NCBI GenBank assembly: GCA_964600165.1
Contig: CAZRIP010000126.1
Coordinates: forward strand, 1-9,595
Origin: CAZRIP01 sp964600165
GTDB taxonomy: Bacteria > Elusimicrobiota > Elusimicrobia > UBA1565 > UBA9628
Reading direction: 5' to 3'
Length of the DNA: 9,595 bases
Shown: piece by piece, positions 1 through 5,980 of the stretch
Position numbering within the stretch: position 1 is the stretch's first letter
Layout of the letters: each line of letters opens with the position of its first letter
Position numbers and translations under genes: made by a program
Notes under the pieces: model-generated
Told to the model about the DNA's origin: nothing
The model's database searches: none
Seen by the model: only the letters and a program-made list of their open reading frames with translations

Positions 1-289
1 AAGAGACCTCGGCGCGCGCGGAGACGGCGGCCGCCGCGGCGGCGGCCAGGGCCTGCGCGGCCGCCACGGCGGCGGCCGGGACCAGCGGCTCCAACGAGAC
101 CTGCGCCGGCGAGGCCGAGAAGGACCCGAGCGTCACCGCGCTGATCGTGGAGAGGTCCATCGGCGTCGCGGTCGGCGCTTGGATCGTTTCCTCCGGCGCC
201 GCCAGCGCGGGGACGATCTCGGCGGCGGCCGCGGGCGACGGCAGGATCAACGCGGCGCAGACGACGGCCGCCAGAGCGCGCTTGAGCAT
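1..289 (-). CDS. Secreted alanine-rich protein, N-terminal part only
   Basis: An ATG at 289-287 opens a minus-strand frame that stays open to the window edge (96 complete codons), so only the N-terminus is visible. The product starts MLKRALAAVVCAALILPSPA, a classic Sec signal peptide: K/R near the start, a hydrophobic core, then AAA before Glu24, giving a likely cleavage after about residue 23. The mature part seen is low-complexity Ala/Pro/Thr/Ser, including an almost pure alanine stretch near residues 72-91. No catalytic domain is visible, so the function is unknown. Similar linkers precede globular domains in exported proteins, and any such domain would lie outside the window. The next in-frame stop upstream is at 325-323, so the start is well bounded. 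An AGG lies 6 bases before the ATG and a GATAAT -10-like hexamer lies just upstream. The gene is divergent from rlmM. I am confident that it is an exported protein, but not what it does. Confidence 0.72.
   Translation of the reverse strand, partial: MLKRALAAVVCAALILPSPAAAAEIVPALAAPEETIQAPTATPMDLSTISAVTLGSFSASPAQVSLEPLVPAAAVAAAQALAAAAAAAVSARAEVS
28..77. repeat. Imperfect 20-bp direct repeat with 30-bp period in a poly-Ala coding stretch
   Basis: Positions 28-47 and 58-77 are the same 20-mer with one mismatch. The offset is 30 bases, exactly ten codons in the minus-strand secreted-protein frame, where both copies encode alanine runs. It looks like an in-frame slippage or duplication of GCC/GCG codons rather than a separate element. 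Confidence 0.5.
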
Positions 290-298
290 GAGTCGCCT

Positions 299-304
299 AT
301 TATC
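299..304 (-). promoter_or_regulatory. Candidate -10 element for the secreted-protein gene
   Basis: Read on the minus strand, 304-299 is GATAAT, one base off TATAAT. It ends 9 bases before the ATG at 289, which would put the transcript start about 3 bases before the codon. I see no convincing -35. Inference from sequence only. Confidence 0.4.
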
Positions 305-414
305 GCGCCGCGGCGGCGTCCCTCAATAGAGCCAATGGTCCCATAAGCGGCGCGGCAGATGGGCCGGGGGATGGAGCGCCGGAAGACCCACTCGAGCCCG
401 CCGGCAAAAGCGTT

Positions 415-420
415 TATAAT
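415..420 (+). promoter_or_regulatory. Perfect -10 hexamer (TATAAT) for rlmM, probably giving a leaderless mRNA
   Basis: TATAAT lies only 6 bases upstream of the GTG start at 427. With the usual 6-7 base distance from -10 to transcription start, the mRNA would begin at or within a base of the start codon. There is no Shine-Dalgarno in between. The best -35 at 17-bp spacing (TCGAGC, 392-397) matches only 3 of 6 consensus bases. Confidence 0.55.
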
Positions 421-426
421 ACATTC

Positions 427-1383
427 GTGACGCTCCACGCCTGCCAGCCCGGCTACGAGGCGTTCCTCGCCAAAGAGCTTCCCATGGGAGCCCTCGAGCG
501 CGGAGAGGGCTGGGTGCGCGCGGATCAAGGCTCGTTTCCCGATCTCTGCTTCGCGCATTTAAGCCTGTCGGAACCCAACGAGCTGCGCGGCGAAACCGCG
601 CGGAAGCTCGCTCAAGCGCTGACGGATTTCTTCATGACGACGAGCCGCGGCGAGAAGTACGAACAGGCCTGGCCCCTCGTCGTCGAGGGCGCGCTCGGGC
701 TCGAGCGGCGCGCGCGCGGGGTTCAAGACGCTTTTCTGGACCTCACCAAGGCGCGGATGGCCCGCGTGGCCAAGCTCGCGGCCCCGGGCCGCCCGCCGCG
801 GGGCGAGGCCCGCGGCCTGTTCGCCTATCTGGCAGGAGACGACCGGCTTTACGCCTCGCGCCGCGCGTTGTTCGGCGGCCAGCGCAGGATGGCCGACGAC
901 CCGCGCGCTCCGAGCCGCTCGTATCTCAAGATCGAGGAAGCCTACGCCGTCCTCGGCGCGGAGCCGCGCGAGGGCGAGGCCGTCGTCGATCTCGGCGCCG
1001 CCCCCGGAGGCTGGAGCTTCAGCGCCGCCAAGCGCGGCGCGCGCGTGCTCGCGATCGACAACGGGCCGCTCAAGGCCGGCGCGGCGGACAACCCTCTCAT
1101 CGAGCACCGCATGGAGGACGCCTTCAAGTGCGAGGCGAGCGCGGACTGGCTCTTTTGCGACATGGTCGAGGACCCGGACCGCGTGCTCGGGCTGCTCGAG
1201 GGCTGGCTCGCGCGCGGCGGCTGCCGCCGCTTCGTCGTCAACCTCAAGTTCGGCCGCCACGACCCGCTTCCGCTGCTGCGCCGCGCGCGCTCGCTCAAGG
1301 ACCGTTGCGAGCTCCTGCTCGCGCGGCACCTTTACCACGACCGCGAGGAGCTCACGCTCGTGGGAGACTTACCTTGGTCTTGA
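427..1383 (+). CDS. rlmM: 23S rRNA 2'-O-ribose methyltransferase, RlmM family
   Basis: The 318-residue product matches the RlmM family, which methylates the ribose 2'-OH of a 23S rRNA cytidine (C2498 in E. coli) using S-adenosylmethionine in the cytoplasm. The N-terminus (HACQPGYEAF, residues 4-13) corresponds to the start of the THUMP-like RNA-binding part. SRSYLKIEEA (163-172) precedes a Rossmann fold with the SAM loop DLGAAPGGW (188-196), then AIDNGPLK, DWLFCDMVEDP (240-250), VNLK (271-274) and YHDREELTL (303-311). The K-D-K-E tetrad of this 2'-O-methyltransferase class is present as K168, D245, K274 and E307 or E308. E. coli RlmM is about 366 residues, so this one is somewhat compact. Homology begins almost at residue 1, which fixes the GTG start and makes the TATAAT 6 bases upstream striking. 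The gene appears to be transcribed alone. Substrate position is assumed from family membership. Confidence 0.9.
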   Translation: MTLHACQPGYEAFLAKELPMGALERGEGWVRADQGSFPDLCFAHLSLSEPNELRGETARKLAQALTDFFMTTSRGEKYEQAWPLVVEGALGLERRARGVQDAFLDLTKARMARVAKLAAPGRPPRGEARGLFAYLAGDDRLYASRRALFGGQRRMADDPRAPSRSYLKIEEAYAVLGAEPREGEAVVDLGAAPGGWSFSAAKRGARVLAIDNGPLKAGAADNPLIEHRMEDAFKCEASADWLFCDMVEDPDRVLGLLEGWLARGGCRRFVVNLKFGRHDPLPLLRRARSLKDRCELLLARHLYHDREELTLVGDLPWS

Positions 1384-1391
1384 TTTCGGTC

Positions 1392-1418
1392 GGGTGGCTG
1401 CTTCGCCGTCCCAGTTTT
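1392..1418 (+). terminator. Probable weak intrinsic terminator after rlmM
   Basis: GGG-T-GGC (1392-1398) can pair with GCC-G-(T)-CCC (1405-1412) around a TGCTTC loop. This gives six G-C pairs plus one G-U, with a single bulged base, followed by AG and TTTT (1415-1418). It starts 8 bases past the rlmM stop. The T-tract is short, so efficiency is uncertain. It also argues against a GTG start at 1394 for the next gene, since that codon would lie inside the stem. Confidence 0.4.
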
Positions 1419-1419
1419 G

Positions 1420-1425
1420 TATATT
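1420..1425 (+). promoter_or_regulatory. Candidate -10 element for the MgtC/DUF4010 gene
   Basis: TATATT (5 of 6 matches to TATAAT) ends 13 bases before the ATG at 1439, in the AT-rich patch between rlmM and the next gene. It directly follows the T-tract of the putative rlmM terminator. The predicted leader is about 6-8 bases and contains only A-rich sequence, without a good Shine-Dalgarno. Confidence 0.4.
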
Positions 1426-1438
1426 CGAATTAAGAACG

Positions 1439-2683
1439 ATGAACGATGCCTATTCGACTTTCCCCTACGACGAAATCGTCGTCAAACTGCTGCTGTCCTT
1501 GGGAATCGGGCTCCTGGTAGGCCTCGAACGCGAGTGGGCGAACAAGGACGCCGGCGCCCGCAGCTTCGCTATCACTGCTCTCTTGGGCACGCTCTGCGTT
1601 CTCCTGTCCCCCTATTTCGCCATCATGGCGATGGCCGGCATCTTCGCGCTGGTAGGATTTCTGAACGTCAAACATCTCCTGATCGACCGGACCCTCGAAG
1701 TGACGACCTCCATCGCTCTCATCGTCACTCTCATTTTAGGCGTCCTGGTAGGAGACGGGCACTACTTCACGGCGATCTCGGCCAGTATCTTGACGACCAT
1801 CCTGCTGGCCTGGAAGGTGGAACTCGCCGGGTTCGCCGATCGCCTTCAACCCGAGGAGATTCGCAGCGCCGTCATTCTTGGCCTGATCAGTTTCGTCATC
1901 TTTCCCATCCTGCCGCGATCCCCGGTGGATCCCTGGGGCTTGTTCGCCCCCCACGAAGTCTGGATGACGATCATCGTCGTCGGCAGCATCGGCTTCGTCA
2001 ACTATGTCCTGCTCAAGCTTTATGGCGCGAAAGGGTTCGGGTATTCGGCGGTGTTGGGCGGCTTGGTCAACAGCACCGCCGCCATCGCCGAGCTTTCCGA
2101 GACGCTCCGTACCGCGTCGGGAGACACCTCGAGCCTGCTGGTTTCCGCGTCGCTCCTCACCATCTTCTCCATGTTTGTCCGCAACCTGCTTCTCTTGGCG
2201 ATATTTTCGCCCAGCTCGGCCGCTCAGGCCGCCGCGCCGCTTCTCGCCATGGCGACGACGGCCGCGGCCATCGCGTGGCTCAAACGCGGCGGCGGTCGGG
2301 CCGCGCCCCAACTCAAGCTGTCCTCGCCCGTCTCCTTGAAGCGCCTCGCCGCCTTCGGAACCCTGTTCTTCGCCATCGAGGCATTGGGCACCCTCGCGCA
2401 ACGCCACTTGGGCGGCGCGGGGCTCCTAGTCACCAGCCTCGTGGGAGGCCTTTTCAGCAGCGCTAGTACTACGGCCGCGGCGGCCAATCTCGCGGCCAGA
2501 AGTCAGACGACGGCGACGATCGCGGCGTTGGCCGCTGTCCTGACTTCGATGGTCAGCGCCGTCACGAACCTGCCGATTATCTTTCGCGCTTGCGCAACGG
2601 CCTCGCGCAAGAGCCTCATACTTCTCACCGCTTTGGTCCTCGCCGCCGGCGCCGCCGCCTGGGGCATACAACGCCTCGTCTAG
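1439..2683 (+). CDS. MgtC/SapB N-terminal plus DUF4010 C-terminal integral membrane protein
   Basis: A 414-residue polytopic membrane protein. Residues 15-50 contain GIGLLVGLEREW followed by GARSFAITALLGTL, the signature of the MgtC/SapB family (GLxxGLERE, then an Arg followed by hydrophobic helix). The C-terminal half is of the DUF4010 type and shows two related segments, GGLVNSTAAIAELS (207-220) and GGLFSSASTTAAAANLA (336-352), consistent with an internal duplication of a membrane repeat. About ten hydrophobic segments can be seen. MgtC-domain proteins are linked to magnesium-limited growth and membrane-potential or ATP-synthase control in pathogens, but the function of the MgtC-DUF4010 fusion is not established, so a transport role is only inference. 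I chose ATG 1439 over the in-frame GTG 1394 because the MgtC-like helix begins shortly after it and the GTG would fall within the preceding terminator stem. The gene appears monocistronic. Confidence 0.82.
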   Translation: MNDAYSTFPYDEIVVKLLLSLGIGLLVGLEREWANKDAGARSFAITALLGTLCVLLSPYFAIMAMAGIFALVGFLNVKHLLIDRTLEVTTSIALIVTLILGVLVGDGHYFTAISASILTTILLAWKVELAGFADRLQPEEIRSAVILGLISFVIFPILPRSPVDPWGLFAPHEVWMTIIVVGSIGFVNYVLLKLYGAKGFGYSAVLGGLVNSTAAIAELSETLRTASGDTSSLLVSASLLTIFSMFVRNLLLLAIFSPSSAAQAAAPLLAMATTAAAIAWLKRGGGRAAPQLKLSSPVSLKRLAAFGTLFFAIEALGTLAQRHLGGAGLLVTSLVGGLFSSASTTAAAANLAARSQTTATIAALAAVLTSMVSAVTNLPIIFRACATASRKSLILLTALVLAAGAAAWGIQRLV

Positions 2684-2846
2684 AAGACTTCGCCTCATTT
2701 TGAACCGTTGAACGCGTCCTGAAAGCCACCCCGAGTGGACGTTTTTTGGACACCGGTTTCGTCAAGTGAAAAGGCCCCGCGCCGAGCGAGCTCGCCCGAA
2801 TTTCGCTACACTGGGACGAGCCGACGAACTCTCAGCTAAACCGCTC
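2684..2846. other. 163-bp intergenic region upstream of the acylation operon
   Basis: No gene is seen here. It contains TTGAAC-CG-TTGAAC (2700-2713), a pair of TGGAC words 11 bp apart (2736-2740 and 2747-2751) around a run of six T, a weak 4-bp stem (2726-2738) and a possible -10 element near 2807. One-helical-turn direct repeats are typical of OmpR/PhoB-type response-regulator sites, but these words are short. The in-frame GTG at 2766 would add 27 charged residues before the normal MBOAT start and is disfavoured. Confidence 0.35.
2807..2812 (+). promoter_or_regulatory. Possible -10 element for the MBOAT-SGNH-ACP operon
   Basis: TACACT within CGCTACACTGG resembles the -10 elements of GC-rich bacteria and lies 34 bases before the MBOAT ATG. 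There is no recognisable -35 at 16-18 bp upstream, so an activator may be needed or the real promoter lies elsewhere in the 163-bp gap. Confidence 0.3.
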
Positions 2847-4247
2847 ATGAAACTCGTCTCGACAGAATTTCTCGTTTTCTTCGCCGCTGTTTTCACCGCC
2901 CACTGGCTCGTCGCACCCCGCTTTCGAAACGCGCTGCTGATCCTGGCGAGCTACGTTTTCTACTGCTTCTGGGATTGGCGCTACGCGGGCCTGCTGTTCG
3001 CGACCACGTGCGCTTCTTACCTCCTCGCGCGCGCCGTGGCGTCCGCTTCGAGCCTCGGAGCGCGGCGCGGCTGGGCCCTCGGCGCCGTCATCCTGCACGT
3101 CGGCGTGCTCGCCTTTTTCAAGCTCAGGGTGATCGGGGCCGACAGCGTCGACATCTTGCGCGGCCGCAACGTCGCGGGCTGGGGCCTGCCTCTCGGGCTG
3201 TCGTATTATACCTTCCAAAGCCTCGGCTACGTCTTGGACGTGTTTCGCGGCCTGCCGGTGGCGGCCGGCTTCTGGCCGTACTGCCTTTTCGTCAGTTTCT
3301 TCCCGCAGATCACGGCGGGCCCCGTGGGCCGCGCGCGCCACCTGTTGCCGCAGCTGCAATCCGACAGGCATTTCGACCGCGAGCGCTTTTACGAAGGGTG
3401 CCATCTGATCTATTGGGGGCTGTTTCAAAAGGTCTTCATCGCCGACAACATCAGGCCGATCGTCAGCGCCGTGTTCGACGGCGCGACGCCGGCGTCCGGC
3501 GGGGCCGTCTTGCTCGGCATCTACGGCTTCACGCTGCAGCTTTACGGAGATTTCGCGGGGTATTCCAACATGGCCCGCGGATTGGGAAAATGCCTGGGCT
3601 TGGAGCTCGCCGAGAACTTTCGCCTTCCTTTCTTCGCGCAAGACATGCAGGAGCATTGGAAGCGTTGGCACGTGTCGCTGTCCGAATGGTTCGCCGATTT
3701 CCTCTACCGCCCGTTCGTCAACTTGCCGCTGGGCTATTACAAGTTCTTCATCGCGCCGCTTGCGACCCTGTTCGTCATGGGTCTTTGGCACCGCTTCAGC
3801 CTGCAGATGATTCTCCTCGGCCTCAACTACGGCTTTTGGATCTCGGTGACGCTGTTCATCAAATCATGGGCGCTGCGGCGCGAGGGGTCGCTCGGTTCGC
3901 TGACCACCAAGGTGCTGCCGTGGTTTAACCGTTTGCTGACGTTCCATCTCGTCTGCGCCAGCTTCGTGCTGTTGCGCGCCCATTCTTTGGGCCAGGCGGG
4001 GAAGCTTGCTTCGCGCGTTTTCGGCGCGATGCGTTGGGACGCCGGAGACGGAGCCACGGCGCGAAGGCTGCTTTTTTTCGCGGGACCGTTGCTGGCTGTA
4101 GAATGCTTCGAATATTCCCGCGGGGCGGCCGGCTCGTTGTACCGGTTGCCGCAGCCGGCGCGCGTCGTCATTTATGCCGCCGCGTTCGCTTTTATGCTGG
4201 CTTTCGGCCGCTTCCGCTCCGAGAGCTTTTTCTACTCGGCCTTTTGA
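2847..4247 (+). CDS. MBOAT-family membrane O-acyltransferase (AlgI/DltB-like)
   Basis: A 466-residue multi-spanning protein of the membrane-bound O-acyltransferase family, which moves acyl groups from a cytoplasmic donor to an extracytoplasmic acceptor. The start STEFLVFFAAVFTAHW is typical of bacterial AlgI-like members and supports ATG 2847. Further family blocks in order are PLGLSYYTFQSLGYVLDVFRG (residues 115-135), FVSFFPQITAGPVGRARHLLPQL (148-170), GLFQKVFIADNI (191-202), YGDFAGYSNMARGLGKCLG (233-251), ENFRLPFFAQDMQEHWKRWHVSLSEW (256-281) and MGLWH (311-315). His315 is the family's catalytic histidine. H275 in the RWHVSLS block is also conserved. Arg316 follows the catalytic His where many homologues have Gly. 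The stop is 3 bases from the SGNH gene start, so the two are co-transcribed. AlgI uses acetyl groups and DltB uses D-alanyl-DltC. The ACP at the end of this operon suggests a carrier-bound donor, which is inference. Confidence 0.92.
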   Translation: MKLVSTEFLVFFAAVFTAHWLVAPRFRNALLILASYVFYCFWDWRYAGLLFATTCASYLLARAVASASSLGARRGWALGAVILHVGVLAFFKLRVIGADSVDILRGRNVAGWGLPLGLSYYTFQSLGYVLDVFRGLPVAAGFWPYCLFVSFFPQITAGPVGRARHLLPQLQSDRHFDRERFYEGCHLIYWGLFQKVFIADNIRPIVSAVFDGATPASGGAVLLGIYGFTLQLYGDFAGYSNMARGLGKCLGLELAENFRLPFFAQDMQEHWKRWHVSLSEWFADFLYRPFVNLPLGYYKFFIAPLATLFVMGLWHRFSLQMILLGLNYGFWISVTLFIKSWALRREGSLGSLTTKVLPWFNRLLTFHLVCASFVLLRAHSLGQAGKLASRVFGAMRWDAGDGATARRLLFFAGPLLAVECFEYSRGAAGSLYRLPQPARVVIYAAAFAFMLAFGRFRSESFFYSAF

Positions 4248-4250
4248 GCG

Positions 4251-5735
4251 ATGATAAAAAAAGGGCTGCTGCTTTTCCTCGGCCTGGCGCTGCTGGCCTT
4301 CGCCGTCGCCGAGTTATCGTACCGCGCCGCGCATCTGGCGCAGTCCCGCTTCCTGTCGGGAAGCGGCGATGATTTCGACCTCTACGCCGTGGGAGGCTCC
4401 ATCGCGGTAGGGTATCCGTTCGGCCCTCCCGTGGCCTTTCCCAACATCACCGCGGAAATGCTCGGCAGGGAGGTCGCCGGTCGCCGCATCGACGTTCAAA
4501 CGGTCTCGTCGCCCGGCAATACGATCGTCTCGGACGCGTTTTATCTCGGCAGAATCCTGAGCGGCCGCCGGCGGCGGCCCGGGGCCGTCTTGATCTACGG
4601 CGGCCGCGCCGATCCAGAGGGTTATGCGAATCATCCGGCGGCATTTTCCATCATCGACCGCGTCCACCGGAGCCTCTTGGGCCGCTCGATGCTGATCTCA
4701 GACGGTCTGTTTTACATGGAGCGCGCGTGGCACATCGGCCGCGATCCGCTGGTCAGCTGCGAGGCCGGGCTGAGAGACATCGTTCGAGAGAGCTTGGCCG
4801 CGGGCGTCCAGCCGTTCCTCGCCACCAGCATCGTCAACGTTTCCGGCTTGGAGCCGCAGCAGGGCCGGGCCGATGAAGGTTCGAACCTGGCGGCGGCCCT
4901 GGCGCGCGGAGCGAGACTTGAAACTCGCGATCTTCACGCGGCCGAACGCTTCTACGAGAGGCTCAAGAAAGAATACCCTGTGAACGAAAGGCTCATACAA
5001 CACCACATTTGCCGGTGTCTGCAGGAGGCCGGGGAGTTCGCGTCCGCCCAAGCCTGTTTCGCTCGCAGCGACCTTGTCGTAGCCACCAACGCTCGCCGTA
5101 ATGAGATCGTCCGACGCGTGGCGCGCGACGAGAACGTCCCTCTCGTCGAGCTCGAACCTATCTTTCGCCAGCGAGCCCCGGGAGGGATCACGGGCGGCGA
5201 GCTTTTCGAAGACGCGGGGCATCCCAATATCGAGGGGCACATCCTGATCGCCCGGGCCTTCGCGCGAGAGCTGTCGCGCGTGTTTTCCGTCCCCGTCAAG
5301 CGCGATTTCTCGAGCCCCGAGCAGGCCATCGCCGCCGCTTCATACCCAGCGCAGGAAGTCCTCTGCGGGCTGGTCGGGGTGGGCTATCTGAATCTGGACC
5401 GCGCGCGCTACATTCCTTACCCGCGTCAGAGCGTCGAGCACGCCGAAGCGCACTTTCGGAAGGCTTTGGCGTTGGATGCCGAGGACGGTTCCGCGCTTCT
5501 CGGCCTCGGACTGACGCAGGCGGCGAGCGCGCATGATTTCACGCTGCCCGCGCGTGATTTTTACCGCTTCGCCAGCGTCCAGATCCGCGCCCATGGGGGC
5601 GAGCTTCCCTGCGTCCGCGCCTGCCTGACCGGCGGCACGTCCGCCGCCGCGCGCGCGAGCCTGCGAGCGGCGGGAATTCCGGGACCGCTCATCGATCGGA
5701 TCCTTCGTTCGACGATCGCGACAGGGTGCCTCTGA
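4251..5735 (+). CDS. Membrane-anchored SGNH/GDSL-hydrolase-like protein with TPR-like helices, MBOAT partner
   Basis: A 494-residue protein with a single N-terminal hydrophobic segment (residues 5-22) and the rest probably outside the cytoplasm. SGNH blocks are YAVGGSIAVGYPFGP (45-59, nucleophile Ser50), a glycine turn SSPGN (86-90) and FEDAGHPNIEGHILIARAF (319-337) with the D321/H324 pair. Block III, usually holding the Asn or His-Asn-Glu, reads YGGRAD (116-121) and lacks Asn. Helical TPR-like segments lie near 228-275 and 394-425. Eight cysteines (170, 254, 256, 269, 372, 454, 458, 493) could form disulfides. Proteins of this type pair with MBOAT enzymes (AlgX/AlgJ, DltD) and finish acyl transfer to polysaccharide or remove acyl groups. 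The gene sits 3 bases after the MBOAT stop, and its own stop overlaps the ACP start (TGATG). The role as partner transferase is inferred from context. Esterase activity cannot be assumed with the altered block III. Confidence 0.82.
   Translation: MIKKGLLLFLGLALLAFAVAELSYRAAHLAQSRFLSGSGDDFDLYAVGGSIAVGYPFGPPVAFPNITAEMLGREVAGRRIDVQTVSSPGNTIVSDAFYLGRILSGRRRRPGAVLIYGGRADPEGYANHPAAFSIIDRVHRSLLGRSMLISDGLFYMERAWHIGRDPLVSCEAGLRDIVRESLAAGVQPFLATSIVNVSGLEPQQGRADEGSNLAAALARGARLETRDLHAAERFYERLKKEYPVNERLIQHHICRCLQEAGEFASAQACFARSDLVVATNARRNEIVRRVARDENVPLVELEPIFRQRAPGGITGGELFEDAGHPNIEGHILIARAFARELSRVFSVPVKRDFSSPEQAIAAASYPAQEVLCGLVGVGYLNLDRARYIPYPRQSVEHAEAHFRKALALDAEDGSALLGLGLTQAASAHDFTLPARDFYRFASVQIRAHGGELPCVRACLTGGTSAAARASLRAAGIPGPLIDRILRSTIATGCL
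5723..5726 (+). promoter_or_regulatory. Shine-Dalgarno that decides the ACP start
   Basis: AGGG ends 8 bases before ATG 5735, inside the end of the SGNH gene. The in-frame GTG at 5726 would overlap this site, which favours the ATG whose A is also the last base of the SGNH stop codon (TGATG). Confidence 0.5.
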
Positions 5736-5980
5736 TGGAGGCCAAGGCGGTGATCCGTGAATTCCTGTTGACCAAGGTGCTCAAGGGCGGGGCCTTGCGC
5801 GACGACGAGTCTTTCTGGGAAACCCGCGCCATCGACTCTCTCGGCATCCTGCGGTTGATCGCCTTCCTTGAAGACACGTTCAAGATCAAGGTTCCGGGGC
5901 GCGACGTCACGGCCGAGACGTTCAGCTCGATCGACTCCGTGCACCGCTATTTGGCCGGACGGCTGGCATCCAAGAGCTAG
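5735..5980 (+). CDS. Acyl carrier protein (DltC-like role)
   Basis: An 81-residue acidic helical protein with the phosphopantetheine attachment motif IDSLGILRLIAFLED (residues 33-47), where Ser35 is the modified serine. It is followed by FKIKVPGRDVTAETFSSIDSVHRYLAGRL, the normal helix III-IV end of a stand-alone ACP. The last operon gene is translationally coupled to the SGNH gene by TGATG. It lacks the DSLDxVE motif of the fatty-acid-synthesis ACP, having DSLGILRL instead, which points to a dedicated carrier. The neighbouring MBOAT and the convergent adenylating ligase give it the likely job of carrying a ligase-activated acyl group to the membrane acyltransferase, as DltC does for D-alanine. 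The acyl group is unknown. Its stop codon overlaps the ligase stop codon on the other strand by 4 bases. Confidence 0.9.
   Translation: MEAKAVIREFLLTKVLKGGALRDDESFWETRAIDSLGILRLIAFLEDTFKIKVPGRDVTAETFSSIDSVHRYLAGRLASKS

Noticed and set aside
257..289. Lipoprotein signal at Cys11 of the first secreted protein
   Set aside because: The hydrophobic stretch before the Cys is too short and AVVC is not a good lipobox. A standard Sec signal with cleavage near residue 23 fits better.
559..1338. Minus-strand 259-codon frame opposite rlmM
   Set aside because: Shadow of rlmM, whose SAM and catalytic motifs are all in the plus frame.
1394..1438. In-frame GTG start giving the MgtC/DUF4010 protein 15 extra residues
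   Set aside because: The codon lies within the putative terminator stem and upstream of the likely promoter. ATG 1439 fits the family start better.
1417..2466. Plus-strand 349-codon frame overlapping the MgtC/DUF4010 gene
   Set aside because: Arg/His/Pro-rich out-of-frame translation. The membrane-protein frame has family motifs throughout.
2726..2747. Possible terminator after the MgtC/DUF4010 gene (CCAC-CCCGA-GTGG then T6)
   Set aside because: The stem is only 4 bp with a 3-base gap before the T run, too weak to call.
2766..2846. In-frame GTG start giving the MBOAT 27 extra residues
   Set aside because: The extension is Arg/Pro-rich and charged, while MBOAT homology starts right at ATG 2847.
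2832..3791. Minus-strand open frame of 319 codons opposite the MBOAT gene
   Set aside because: Composition is biased to Arg, Glu, Gln and Ala with no recognisable fold, and the MBOAT frame is unambiguous.
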